DNA of 64,000 nt from Oscheius tipulae (taxonomy: Eukaryota; Nematoda; Chromadorea; Rhabditida; Rhabditidae), in assembly GCA_037178975.1 (NCBI GenBank), contig JASJZH010000005.1:1426001-1490000 (forward strand). Direction: 5' to 3'. Under the pieces are notes generated by a model. That model was not told the origin of the DNA. It worked only from the letters and a program-made list of their open reading frames with translations, and did no database searches. The position numbers were made by a program, and so were the translations under genes. Positions 10,715 to 21,377 of this stretch are shown piece after piece. How positions within the stretch are numbered: position 1 is the stretch's first letter; the number at the start of each line of letters is the position of its first letter.

Positions 10715-11029
10715 CTTTCTATTATTGATTGGGAAACTTCACTCTCAGGTTTTAGAGATGTCGTGTCGATGAGTTGTATTCAAAGTTTAGTGCGATTGTT
10801 ACATGTGTAGTCAATAGATTTACGCCTACATGTTTCAAAAAAGACCCTCGTAAGACCCTACCTGTCCATATTAGGAGATTGCTCTATAAAAGAGCGACTT
10901 TTTAATGAAACTATACCACATCTTGGTGATGCTTATATGAGGGTCAGTCATAAGCTGACTAAAGCTATGTATAATTATTCTGTTAAGAAACAAGATAAGA
11001 TTTTAGGAAATCTTCATGGTAAAGCTCTT

Positions 11030-11474
11030 GGTAGTAGTTAAACAGGCGCCCCGACTCGATTTTACACGAAATTGCGTACGACGTACGCAAAAATATGTCT
11101 TGGCGTGAATTGGTTCTTTTTTCGTTTCTCGTCGTTTTCTACTCTTTTTCTCAACTTTTTTGCATTTTCTGTCTGTTTATAATGTTGTTCGACTTCTTTC
11201 AACGTAAAGAAAGGAGAAATTAGGAAGTTTTATGAAAATTTTACCTTTTTTTACAGGCAATACTTGTATCAAGCGATAGCTTTGTGTTGATTTCAAGGTG
11301 CGGTACGTTGAAAGAAGTCGAACAACATTATAAACAGACAGAAAATGCAAAAAAAGTTGAGGAAAAGAGTAGAAAACGATGAAAAACGAAAAAAGAACCA
11401 ATTCGCGCCAAAACATATTTTTGCGTACGTAGTTTCGCTTAAAATCGAGTCGGGGCGCCTGTTTAACTACTACC
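11030..11474. mobile_element. foldback MITE, GGTAGT family, inserted in the CR1-like LINE
   Basis: 445 bp. Left end GGTAGTAGTTAAACAGGCGC, right end its reverse complement. The arms are about 170-175 bp, pairing nearly throughout (11030-11205 with 11305-11474). Flanked by AAGCTCTT at 11022-11029 and 11475-11482, an 8-bp target-site duplication as made by hAT-type transposases. No coding capacity. Confidence 0.85.
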
Positions 11475-11479
11475 AAGCT

Positions 11480-12110
11480 CTTTACCAGTACGTAAAAGTA
11501 AAACTTGCTTCTAAGGCTAAACTATTGATTATCTCTTCCGATGGTACAGGTAAGGATGATGATATTGCTAACGCTTTTTCCTCGTATTTTGAGTCGGTTT
11601 TCTGTGATGATCGCACACCAGAAACTAATGTTGGCCACTTCAGTGGTCAAATTCTTTCTACTTTCACTATTTTCCCCTTCGACATTATTGGTGAAAGTAG
11701 ATCTCTAAAGTCTAGCTGTTCTGTCACTGCCGATAAAATACCACAGATGGTATTTAAAAAATGCTTTAATAATCTCGCAGTCCCTCTTGCACATATTTTT
11801 AACTTTTCCTTACGCCTAGGTCAAGTACCCTTGATTTGGAAAAAAGCAATAGTTACAGCTATCCCTAAAACCAGTTCAGCCAATCATGTAAATGACTTTA
11901 GACCAATATCTATAACGTCTACGTCCTGTAAGTTAATGGAAAAATAATTAAAAGACACATTGACAAATGGGTCAGAGCAAATAATATCATTCCTAGGCAA
12001 CAGTTTGGGTTTAGGGCCAAGAGTGGCATTGACAATGCGTTGTGCGCAGATATCGCCGATTGGCAGTATGAACTGAGTTCTAAAAAGTCAGTAGATGTGG
12101 TGTAAACCAT
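11480..12110 (+). pseudogene. CR1-like reverse transcriptase fragment
   Basis: Reads SSDGTGKDDDIANAFSSYFE (the domain before RT), VTADKIPQMVFKKCFNN, LPLIWKKAIVTAIPK-like sequence and NDFRPISITSTSCKLMEK, then a TAA (11945) and a shifted frame with FLGNSLGLGPRVALTM corresponding to the QFGFR region. The catalytic YADD portion is missing: the sequence passes straight to the C-terminal end of the element. Confidence 0.75.
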
Positions 12111-12779
12111 CATGGTGCGTCATATAGAGATATGCCAAGTTATGATTCTCGCCTATGTAGCTTAAAACTTTGTCCTCGTCAGACTAGAAGACTAGTCAAT
12201 GACCTCCTTTTTGCTCGAAAAATACTTTTAGGTGTAAGTCATACTCTATTATCTGATCTGTTCATCTTATGTCCTACAAATGGAATAACCAATGTTTGAT
12301 CCGTCTGGACAAATATAACCAATGTTTGATCCATCTGGACAAATGAATATTCTAATCTAATCTAAAGAGAGACAGAGATAAAGAATAATAGAGAAACAGA
12401 GAGACAGTTTCGGCATATCCCTATAGCCGATACTCTTTAAATATCACTTACTATTCGAACAGCTTCGCTAAATTTTGCGAACAACTTTAATAGTGTTTGC
12501 TCTTAGGGGGTCAGTCGCTTGGTATAAGCTCCCAATCCGTATCCCTACACCCAACCGAATGCTTCTGTTCACAACAATATCCTTCTCTACTTTCGTCTCC
12601 GTTTTTGGCGGGCCATGCTGGGTTCTTCTGGGAGAATCTGGGGTCCAACTTGTGAAGACAGTCGCGTGGTTACCCTACTAGCATCAGATAAAAACTGATA
12701 CAACATCAGTTCTCCACAGAATCTGGGAACTATGGTCAAATGGTCAGTTGTTTGGAAAAATACTGTACTGTAGGACAGC

Positions 12780-13060
12780 CGGCTATCAAGTGCAAGGGAG
12801 TCCCGTTTCGAGCTCTTCTATCGTTTTATCGTCATTCCTAAATTTCGATACAAACTAGTAAACATTCCCTTAGGTGTTTTTTAGTAGGATTAGTTTTCAA
12901 TGCGACCACAAAGATGGTACGTTATCACATTCTAATTAGTTGGTATGGGCAAACTCTTATCAAATGATTTATGTATGAAAAGGTTAATAAGGTTTAGCAA
13001 AAAATCCAAGTTGACATCACTACTGAGCATGTCTCTTTTGACGGTCACTCTGTAACTGAG
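12780..13060. repeat. segment duplicated at 17390-17670
   Basis: About 280 bp alignable by eye, both beginning near GGGAGTCCCGTTTCGAGCTC and running through GTTGACATCACTACT. The copy here carries the 3' end and downstream flank of the RING gene; the copy at 17390 has lost the coding frame and sits directly upstream of a Helitron helicase fragment. Confidence 0.75.
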
Positions 13061-14240
13061 CAATCCTCTCTGTCATCCATTCTACCTCAAAAGAGGGGTC
13101 CTTCTGAGATTTCTTCTTCATAGATTTGTTCTTCTTCTTTAGGTTCTTTTGTAGGTAACTGAGTTCCATACGATCGGCAATGCGACGAGTTTCTTCAGTA
13201 TGTTCCTTTTCAGGATAGGTTTTGAGGAAACTGTCCAAAATTTTCTGTACGAAGACGTCACGGCTAATTGTCACGATTGAAACACGACATGTGGGGCAGC
13301 TGCGATGGGGTGAGTTGTTAATCGCACCACGTCTCTGCTTTGCGGTTACGTGGCACCAACGCTGGATGCAGCTCGAGCAGTACTTGTGATTGCACGGGCC
13401 CACAGAAACTGGCACATACAAGATTTTGAAGCATATGGTGCAGCTGACATTCTGCTCATCATCGATAGAGCACGACTGCTGATTCTCACGAGACCTGTAT
13501 GTTCCTAGCATGGTGGTTTGACTGAACACAATTGAAATACTTGCCATTTGAAATAGCTATCATAGTTTGATAATCTTCTGCAGTGAGTGCTGCATGATGT
13601 GGCATCTCGTTGGACCAGCTAGCAAAAAATCGAACAGCGTAGTTGTCAAGTAGGGTGAAACGATCGATTCTTCTGAGAATCCAGCTCTTAACAGAAGCAT
13701 ACTGTTTCGTTGTATGCCTTACCCTATCCCGCAAGAACATTTCGGCGTTGCTCAGCACAGTCCCGAAGAAAATTTTTCCATAGGCGACTGAAATGAAAGA
13801 CTAGTCGATATGTGGATTCAAAATAACAACTATACATAGACTTTTAGAGCCTACCGATTCACGTGTTAGTATTTTTTTTGACACTCTCATCCTTAGAAGG
13901 ACAATGAAAACAAACAAGAATATTAAAAACATACGTTGAAGAAGCTCCTTTAAGTCGAACCTGTTTGTAACTACATTCATGCCTATTTCCATTGATATCA
14001 TTATAGAGGATTTAACCAGGTAGACCTCAAGAAGCTCCAAAAACTTTGTCCAGCAGGTGTCCGGATACTTTTGGTGTTTCATTAGGTTTCCAATTTTCTC
14101 CACCAGAGCTTCCTTGAAAAATGTCTAAAATCGGTTACACCTCGAATACTCTTACCGGGCTTTGCATAAAATCGTCGTGATTGACAGCATTTGAAAGCAA
14201 GATGAGGAATTGCTTGCAATCGTCCTCTGAAAATGTTAAT
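13020..14240 (-). CDS. RING-finger E3 ubiquitin ligase, CHFR-like, multi-exon
   Basis: The last exon (13547-13020) holds a C3HC4 RING: CTICFKILYVPVSVGPCNHK, CSSCIQRWC and CPTCRVSI, followed by FVQKILDSFLKTYPEKEHTE, which resembles the segment after the RING of CHFR-type ligases, and a lysine-rich tail ending RQKRHAQ. Upstream minus-strand stretches (13758-13486, 14103-13960, about 14230-14160) read LRDRVRHTTKQYASVKSWIL, HQKYPDTCWTKFLELLEVYL and similar, and appear to be earlier exons; exon joins were not resolved. A RING of this kind recruits an E2 enzyme to add ubiquitin to targets. No FHA domain could be confirmed. The 3' end is duplicated at 17390. Confidence 0.6.
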
Positions 14241-14477
14241 TGCTAAAAGTAAAGTTTAAACCTTACGGTTGGCAATGGTTGCAGGGGCTGATAATTCTAA
14301 AATTTATCGAATGAATGAGGAAAAGTTGGCTACCGTAACCGCTTACGGCAGCCGCTCTCCTCGCGGCACTTTTTATATTCTTTACTACAGATCCTGTGAC
14401 ATCCCTTACTGCTAGATAATATTGTATTGTCAACCCTAATGCCCTCGTATTATACATTTGTTTCTAATACTTGTATT

Positions 14478-14960
14478 TCACATGAATCTACCGCCTAGTA
14501 GTTGTGTACCCCTTTTGGTCTTCTCAGGGTGTATTCTGGCTCTTAACGGTCTGACGAGGCCTCTCTCAGAATGGGATAGCCGATGGGCTCCTTCTATCCT
14601 CCGATGTTGGAGTAAACCCGCATGGCCATCCCCAAGATGAAAGGCGTGCCGCCAAAAGGGAATGTACCACTTCCTGGTGCCTCTCCATGAACCACTTCCG
14701 TACAAGGCGCCGAGAGGTGTTCGCCGAAAATGGTCATCTAAATGTAAAATAGAGCAGAATATATAAGATAAACAGGAGATCGAAAAGAAATTGCAATTTT
14801 CTGACGGAAAGAGGCATAACAGCAACACAAGGACGGAAAAAAAAGTTTTAAGCTGCGAAGAGAAGCTATGGGACTCGAACCTTAACTGCTGCAAAGTACG
14901 ATAATGCGCGGAAAAGCCTCGAGTTCTGAAAAACAAAAATCTTATAGCCAACAAGATATG
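14478..14960 (-). other. GC-richer stretch, coding status unclear
   Basis: A 158-codon frame is open on the minus strand. Its 14480-14740 part is richer in G+C than the surroundings, and another minus frame reads GEAPGSGTFPFGGTPFILGM. Neither resembles a family I know, so this may be a shadow or a fragment of a real exon. A T-arm-like box, GGACTCGAACC, lies at 14871-14881. Confidence 0.2.
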
Positions 14961-15028
14961 TAACTACCCAGCTCCCACAGAATTATTCTGAACAGAAGTG
15001 TTCCGAGCCAAAAATCCCTAAATTAGAT

Positions 15029-15156
15029 GGTAGTAGTTAAACAGGCGCCCCCGACTCGATTTTACGCAAAATTGCGTATGACATACGCAAAAATACGTCT
15101 TAGCGCTAATTGATTTTTTTTTCGTTTTTCGTCGTATTCTACTTTCTTTAGTTTCT
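15029..15156. repeat. single end of a GGTAGT-family MITE
   Basis: GGTAGTAGTTAAACAGGCGC at 15029, followed by the same ATTTTACGCAAAATTGCGTA-type subterminal sequence as in the 11030 element. No partner end in opposite orientation was found nearby; a second direct copy of the terminus starts at 15429. Confidence 0.6.
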
Positions 15157-15614
15157 GATGCTCTTAGGCAGTAGAATCATACACCCTCGCCGTCTGTTTG
15201 AATCAAAATTAACCAAAAGTACGTAAAAATAATTGCTCGTTGTATCGAAAATATCATTGACGCACTTTTGCGTACTTTTAAAATTTTGCGGGAAACTCAA
15301 ACGTTAAAAAATCAAAATGTACAACTGACTTTGTCGCTCCCAGATATATGAACGGTATATGTACTATTCGAGTATCATTGATTTTGCATTTCCGCTTTCC
15401 TCTTCTTTTGTTTAGGAATCATCTAGTTGGTAGTAGTTAAACAGGCGCCCGATTCGATTTAACGTTTGAATTTCCCGCAAAATTTTAAAAGTACGCAAAA
15501 GTGCGTCAATGATATTTTCGATACAACGAGCAATTATTTTTACGTACTTTTGGTTAATTTTGATTCAAACAGACGGCGAGGGTGTATGATTCTACTGCCT
15601 AAGAGCATCAGAAA
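15157..15614. repeat. long inverted repeat (foldback)
   Basis: Arm 15157-15306 pairs with 15455-15614 over about 150 bp (GTTTCTGATGCTCTTAGGCA on the left, its complement TGCCTAAGAGCATCAGAAAC on the right). The spacer holds a GGTAGT terminus at 15429. It looks like a MITE nested with, or derived from, the GGTAGT family. Confidence 0.75.
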
Positions 15615-15859
15615 CTCTATTTTTTTTCGAACAACCGTCTATTCCTAGTTTCAAATAGAAAAAGGAAAGCAAGGTTGCAACACTCTCAAGACGATAAGAA
15701 TAAACTGAGATCTTCGATTATGGGGGCGGTTTTATGCTGCTCCTATCTTATCGCAGACGCCGTAGACAGAGCGCTGCTAGTCAACGCAAGGCACAGCAGT
15801 TTCCCTCTCTTATCGAGGGAAGAGATACGTAGACAACAGGGATAGTAAAAATGACTATA

Positions 15860-17124
15860 CAGGGTGCGGCATAATTACGGTAACAGTATTTGCTACGTAA
15901 AAACACGAGTCGAGCATAACAAGAAAAACGACCATATAGGTTTTATTTGCTATAAAAAACTAAACAAAATGACATGCTAACATTCAAAGAGGTCGCCATC
16001 AGCGTCGATACGGCTTGAAGTCTCTTGGTGAAGGCGTCGACTGTGGCGCCCAGGTACGCAACATCTAACTCATTCCATGCCTTCTCCAGTGCTCTCTTCA
16101 GGGAGTTGATGTTCTTGTGTGGCTTTGAGCAGGCTTTAGCTTCGAGAACACTCCAGACAGAGTAATCAAGCAGATTGAGATCCGGAGATGAAGGGGGCCA
16201 TTGGTTAAAGTCGATGAAGTCTGGGAAGTTCTGCCTGCACCATGCTTGAACGGAATGATGCTTGTGAGCTGAAGCTCCGTCCTGTTGAAAGTAGAAGTGC
16301 TTGTTTCCAAAGTGTCTTTTTGCCCAGGGCATAAGTTGGCTCTTCAGCATGTCGAGATAATTGTTGCCGTTGACCTTGATTCCTTAAGGAACGAAAATGA
16401 GAGGAGACTTTCCGTCAGAAGTGATACCGGAAAAGACCATGACACTTTTTGGGTAGCCGGCTCGTTGTATGGTCACTTTTGGCTTCGAACTGGAGTAGAT
16501 TCGGTCATTCTGCTTATTCAAGAACTGCTCCACGGTGAATAACTTTTCATCAGTGAACAGGATCGTCTTGTGCGCTCCGCGTCGGAAACGTCTCAGCAAC
16601 TCGGTGGCTCGATCCTTTCTCTTTGCTTTGGCTGCTAATGAGAGATATTGGCCCTTGGTTTGCTTGTAACACTTCTTCTTCAACTTCTTTTCAACGATTC
16701 TACCCATCGAGCGTCCCGAAATTCCTATGTCCTTCGCCATTTTGCGTACCGAACGGGCCGGGTTCTTTTGAAGACGATCACGCACTTTCTTGATATTGGC
16801 TGTAGTCGTTACAGAAATTGGTCTTCCACGTCCACAACGATCTGCCAGACTTCCCAGCTCCTTGAACCGTGCTAGAGTGGTGGAGACTAGCTTGCGGGAC
16901 ATGTTGAGCCGTCTGGAGATCTCGGACGCTCGAATGCCATCTCGATGAAGGTGAACGATTGTTGCACGATGAGGTGACAGTTTGGTCATTCTAAAAACTG
17001 AGACATGTTTGGTGTTAAATATTAGAGAACATAAATGACTATTGAGAGAAAAGTAAAATGAATTTGTAAATTCTCAAAAAATGAATTTCCGCGCGCGCAA
17101 TTACCGTAGTTATGCCGTACCCTG
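15860..17124 (-). mobile_element. maT-type (DD37D) Tc1/mariner transposon, complete ends
   Basis: 1265 bp. Terminal inverted repeats start CAGGGTGCGGCATAATTACG on the left and end as the near complement on the right (CGTAGTTATGCCGTACCCTG). TA dinucleotides flank both ends (15858-15859, 17125-17126). It encodes one transposase on the minus strand. Confidence 0.9.
15943..16989 (-). pseudogene. maT transposase with one premature stop
   Basis: The N-terminal helix-turn-helix reads LHRDGIRASEISRRLNMSRK and a second follows (RSVRKMAKDIGISGRSMGRI). The catalytic triad is ILFTDEKLF, QQDGASAHKH and SPDLNLLDYSVW; 37 residues separate the second and third aspartates, which defines the DD37D (maT) group. 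One in-frame TAA at 16384-16386, within IFVP-GIKVNG, splits an otherwise continuous frame. The sister copy at 38600-39832 reads VPQG there, so a glutamine codon was probably lost. Without readthrough it is inactive. Confidence 0.85.
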
Positions 17125-17174
17125 TAGAGACAGGTCTACGAAGTAAAGTGAACAAACTAGGAACTACACAGATT

Positions 17175-17190
17175 GGGGGGGGGGGGGGGG
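17175..17190 (+). repeat. G16 homopolymer
   Basis: Sixteen G residues just outside the right end of the maT element. Confidence 0.95.
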
Positions 17191-17389
17191 AGTCCTCAAG
17201 TTAAAGTAGTATTCCCAAAATTTCTGATCTGGATAGTAGTTTATGGCTTTTTTGATTATACAGAATTTGACTGCTGACGATATCATCAGGCTTTTGCAGC
17301 AGATGACAAGATCCCTTGATTGGAACGGATGTTCAGCAACTTTCTTTTCAGCTTTTTAGGTTCACAAGACTGACTAGCGCATACTGTGG

Positions 17390-17670
17390 GACAGTCAGCT
17401 GTGCCAGGGAGTCCCGTTTCGAGCTCTTCTATCGTTTTATCGTCATTCTTAAATTTCGATACAAACTAGTAAACATTCCCTTAGGTGTTTTTTAGTAGAA
17501 TTAGTTTTCAAAGCGATCAAAAAGATGTTACATCATCACATTCTAATTAGTTGGTATGGGCGAACTACTATCAAATGGTTTATGTATGAAAAAGTTTAGC
17601 AAGAAATCCAAGTTGACATCACTACTAGGCATGCCTCTTTTTAAGGACACTTAGTAACTAGGCAGCTTCA
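17390..17670. repeat. copy of the RING-gene 3' segment (12780-13060)
   Basis: See 12780-13060. Here the part that would code for the RING gene C-terminus has lost its frame. It lies about 150 bp upstream of Helitron helicase sequence. Confidence 0.75.
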
Positions 17671-17799
17671 TTAAAAGGAACTTCATGGCGAGAATCTAGG
17701 AGATTGTAATCCGAGAACATTGCGATACTGCGAGATTCCAGAACATTTCACCTGGAAGACTAAGTGCAAACTTCCTATCTTATCATTTTGATTTCCAGG

Positions 17800-18511
17800 A
17801 TGCAAATAGTGGTCGTCACATTTGGGCACCACGAGCTCGGACCTCGAAGCCGAAAATTGGGAGGCTTCTAGCTGTCGATAACACGGAAGCTCTATGCCTG
17901 CGAAATCTCTTGCTGACTCGGAAAGGCCCGCGATCTTATGAGGATCTTTGCACGGTGAACGGGTATACTTTCGACACCTTCAAAGAAGCTGCCTTCGATC
18001 TCGGCCTACTTCATGCAACACACCATTTCGAAGCAGCTATGGACGAAGCTGTCGTGTTCCAGATGCCAAGCGAACTTAGACGTCTCTTTGCATCACTGCT
18101 CCTTTTTGTGGATTTGACCGACGTTCAAAAAATGTGGAACAAGTAAAAACGGGATCTGACGGAAGATTTTGTCCATTACGGCCACTTTATATTTTTAAAG
18201 TTCAAGTTCAGTTTGTTTTGGAGTCCGATGCCTTGCTTCTCGGATTCTATGTTATTTGGGACCATGTAGAATCCAGTAACATTGCCCTTCTAAATTACAT
18301 CACTCCCTATAATGGGTTCGACAGAGCAAACCCGCCATCCCAACCAGCTGCCAATACTGTCGCAGTGATTACTGTCGACCATGCAACTTTTGGCCAGCAG
18401 CAGCTGACTCAACTGAATCCGGAACAAACTGAAATTGTCAATGCCGTCATAAGTGGTATAAACTCTTTGCTTTATGTAGACGGACCTGGCGGTAGCGGAA
18501 AGACGTTATAG
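17800..18511 (+). pseudogene. Helitron PIF1-like helicase fragment 1
   Basis: Reads RRLLAV-type lead then LLTRKGPRSYEDLCTVNGYT, FDTFKEAAFDLGLLHATHH and LRRLFASLLLFVDLTDVQKM, the conserved block before the helicase in Helitron Rep/Hel proteins. A frame change follows, and QLTQLNPEQTEIVNAVISGI leads to LLYVDGPGGSGKTL, a Walker A motif (GxGGSGKT). It stops directly after the Walker A. Helitrons move by rolling-circle replication; only a middle piece remains here. Confidence 0.8.
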
Positions 18512-19368
18512 ATGTGTTTACAACTTTTTGAAGGGAACGTTTTTCTTTTTACAGCACTATTGCGTTCAGGAGTTCACAAAATCGAACTTTCTGCCCGTAT
18601 TATGAGGTACGCGTCAAAGGAGATTGACTAACTTGACATAGCTTCTATTATTTATGTGATATTTTGTATTATTTATTGTTTAATAGGAGTGCGCTTTTGG
18701 CACTTCGAGATTTGTGAACTCCAACGACTTCGCTCTCTCTTACAACACTCCTCTTTCTCTTTCTTCACAGCTGTCTTTCTTTTGGCTGCTCTTTTGGCCG
18801 TTTTGAAAGTTTTCAGAGGCCAGACGGACGTCCGCACGATTTCTGAAACAGTCTTTTCACGAACCGCTCTTACCTGATTATTTCCATTTCATTGCAGGAA
18901 TCTCCAAAAGGTTTAAACACCTCCTGCTCGTCCTGTAGAGAGATAGACGGCTAGGACGTCTTGAAGACTACGCTCTGAAAGAGTGACAGTGAGAGCTAAC
19001 TTACCACGTGCCTATAGACCTCGTGATAGATTATTATAGCAAGATCTTTGCCCAAATGAACCCGCCTCTGAACGTGTTAGTGGGAAAAAATGGAAAAAGC
19101 AAACTTTTTGGTTTCACCTATCTCTTGTAGTAATTAGATAACGTGTTTGCTGTTGCATCCCAGCGGGTTGTTCGTCTCAAAAGCCACAAAGCTAATCACA
19201 TGTCAGGAAAAAATGCTCATCTTATAGTTTCACAACAAACATGTAGACTTTTCGAGTTTACAGACATCAGTCGTTGACGAAAAAACTATATACTCTTGAC
19301 TCTCGGGAGGTCTCTCGTCGTGTTCCGAGTTCGTGATTTGCTGTTACCACTGTTGAAATTTTTTATTG
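18512..19368. other. no gene seen
   Basis: Contains pyrimidine-rich runs (CTCTCTCTTACAACACTCCT near 18730) and no convincing frame. It lies downstream of the kinase gene on the opposite strand. Confidence 0.5.
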
Positions 19369-21204
19369 TTAAACATCGTAAGCGGGGAAGTTCTTTATTC
19401 CTTCACTGCTGTAGAGACGGAGTACGATTTGATGCATCGTGAGACGTTCCTGAGGGTTGACTGGCCAACATCTGAAACGAAATGTCTTGGTTTGAGAACA
19501 GATTGACTTTCATCTCTAGACTTACACCGAATATCCTCTACCTAACTCATGGTCATTCTGTTTCTCTCGACCGTGCCCTTTGCTAAGTTCAGCTTCTTAT
19601 TTTGAACGATTGGGACATTTTCATTCGGGTCGAGAGCAGAAATGTGCTGGAATGAGCAAAAAAATTTCCGCGGGAATCCAAGAGAATTTTAATGCTCAAA
19701 AATTTCAGGGGTATTCCCACACGTCTCTGGTCGAGAACCCAGCGTCCCACTAACACAAGTGATCAGAAAGGCAGAAGATCTTTCTTTACTAAAGCGCAGT
19801 GGTGTCCGTCCGTCTGTCTGTGTCATGGTGTTCGCACAACTGCATGTCAACATTAATACCCAAAAAAATTTCATGTTAAGAGACAAGGGGACGAGTCAAC
19901 TGTGGGGGCAATTTCTGTTACCAGACGATGGCTGCTGGTACAGATACAGTGCCAGCAGCTCCTCTGCTTCTCATTTTTAACGAAGATTGACAAACCGCCT
20001 CAGTCAGAAAGTTCATAGAAAACAAACAGCGAATTGAACAGAACAAGCTTGCTCGAAAATTTGCACTAAGAGTTTAGCTGTGTACATGCTACACTATGTG
20101 AGCGATTGATAGCCGAAAACATTTTGGGAGCGTTTGTTTTTTAACGAAGATTGAAAAGCCGCCTCAGTCAGAAAATCAATTTTTGACTACTCTATCCCAA
20201 TCAATTCCTGTCACACGATTTAAAAAGACTCACCGCTCCATAAGCTCGTCAATCGGAGTCCGTGTAGCCCGAAGTTGTGGTCGCAAAAGTTGTGGGAGCG
20301 GAGGCTGCCCTTCTCCCTTTAGAGCCCTGTACAATGCCATGTCAGTCCTTCCGGCGTCGTGCTCGAAAGGGAGTCTGAACTCGGAGGCTGTTTGACCTTT
20401 TTAAACAAACTTATGGTAGTAGATGAAGTAGAGGACCATTCCAAAACTGTAGCAGTCTACCGGGTAGTCGTAAATATTTTCCATGATCATCTCTGGGGCT
20501 GTGTACTGCCAAAACCCGATTCCATGCGTATGCTTGTTGCTGGGATTCTCTGCCAGATTCTTCGCGAGACCAAAGTCAGCAATTTTGGCAGTCCGATAGT
20601 CGGCTGTCAGGAGAATGTTGTTTGGTTTGATGTCCCTGTGAGCGATTCGTTTCTCGTGCATGAACTTCAGTCCCATGGCGATTTGCTTCGCCCAGGTGTT
20701 ATGCATTATTTCGGAGAGTGGGAACTGCTGGGGGGCCTTTATATGTTTCTTGACATCTGAAATTGGAATCCAAACTCCCTCTCCCCATCTACCCGAAGCT
20801 CGCCAATACGCACACTTAAAATCACTCACAGTCCAAGATAGTACCGCCAGCCATGTACTCCATAAGAATGCCAATAGGATGCTCCTCATCCGTTTCGTAG
20901 ATGTACCCATACAGAGAGACGATATTCGGATGGTTGTTCAGCTACTAAAGAAGTCATTTTTCCCAGCTGGAATTCACCAGGAAATAGTTGACAAATTCCC
21001 TTCTCCTCTTCTTCATCTCATCACTCGACTGCTTTGGCTTTCCCCGACTCCTAGCTTGGGGCTGGTTAAGCATCTTAACCACAGCTGTGCCGACAAAACA
21101 GCTGAAGACCTTTAGTGCTGTTGCAAAGGAACCAGTTCCGAGGATTGGCTCAGGGTAGTGAATGTAGCTGTCCTTTTTGTATTTTGGAACGATGGAGTTG
21201 AGGG
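19369..21204 (-). CDS. protein kinase gene 1, four exons, one premature stop
   Basis: Exons on the minus strand, chosen by splice consensus and frame: 21204-20978, 20941-20830, 20756-20233, 19471-19369. Kinase motifs in order: glycine loop ILGTGSFATALKV, TAVVKML (ATP-anchoring lysine), NNHPNIVSLYGYIYETDE, GILMEYMAGGTILD, IAHRDIKPNNILL (HRD loop), IADFGLAKNL (DFG), TAPEM (APE), then PIDELMER joined to CWPVNPQERLTMHQIV (subdomain XI). The join R-C across the last intron is exact. An in-frame TAA at 20401-20403 lies between the F helix region (YYHKFV) and the next block, so either this allele is a pseudogene or the base is an error. Family is probably tyrosine-kinase-like, related to gene 2 at 35-37 kb. 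Confidence 0.75.
19775..19828 (+). repeat. dispersed repeat ACTAAAGCGCARYGGTGTCC, copy 1
   Basis: TCTTTCTTTACTAAAGCGCA followed by a GTCYGTCTGTGTC tail. Related copies lie at 40781-40838, 54057-54110 and, more diverged, 44191-44240. Confidence 0.6.
19973..20178 (+). repeat. pair of 38-bp direct repeats in the kinase 1 intron
   Basis: TTTTTAACGAAGATTGACAA..CCGCCTCAGTCAGAAA occurs at about 19975 and again at about 20138, 163 bp apart, with two or three differences. Confidence 0.7.
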
Positions 21205-21377
21205 CTAAATGAAGATGATGGTTTTGTCTTTTCAGACAGAGTTTAGAGGGTTGCCTTTAGATTTGTTGGATACGGAACCCATCGTCTCAAATCTAGTATC
21301 TCTGTCATCGTTGTGAGTTAGCAGGGGCAACACTGGCAGGTCATCTCTACACTGTGCGTCCCGCCACGAAAATACTC

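Larger units (their letters stand above)
9890..12366 (+). mobile_element. CR1-like LINE, decayed, with MITE insertion
   Basis: Plus-strand LINE containing an endonuclease (9988-10714), RT pieces (11480-12110), a C-terminal stretch (LCSLKLCPRQTRRLVNDLLF, 12140-12230) and a 3' end of repeated TCTAA units (12350-12365). A foldback element at 11030-11474 interrupts it. A 30-bp unit (AACCAATGTTTGATCC.TCTG) is doubled just before the 3' end at 12280-12345. Frame changes and a missing YADD region make it inactive. Confidence 0.75.

Noticed and set aside
14871-14881. tRNA gene (GGTTCGAGTCC B-box on the minus strand)
   Set aside because: No acceptor stem, D-arm or A-box could be fitted upstream. At most a decayed tRNA-derived repeat.
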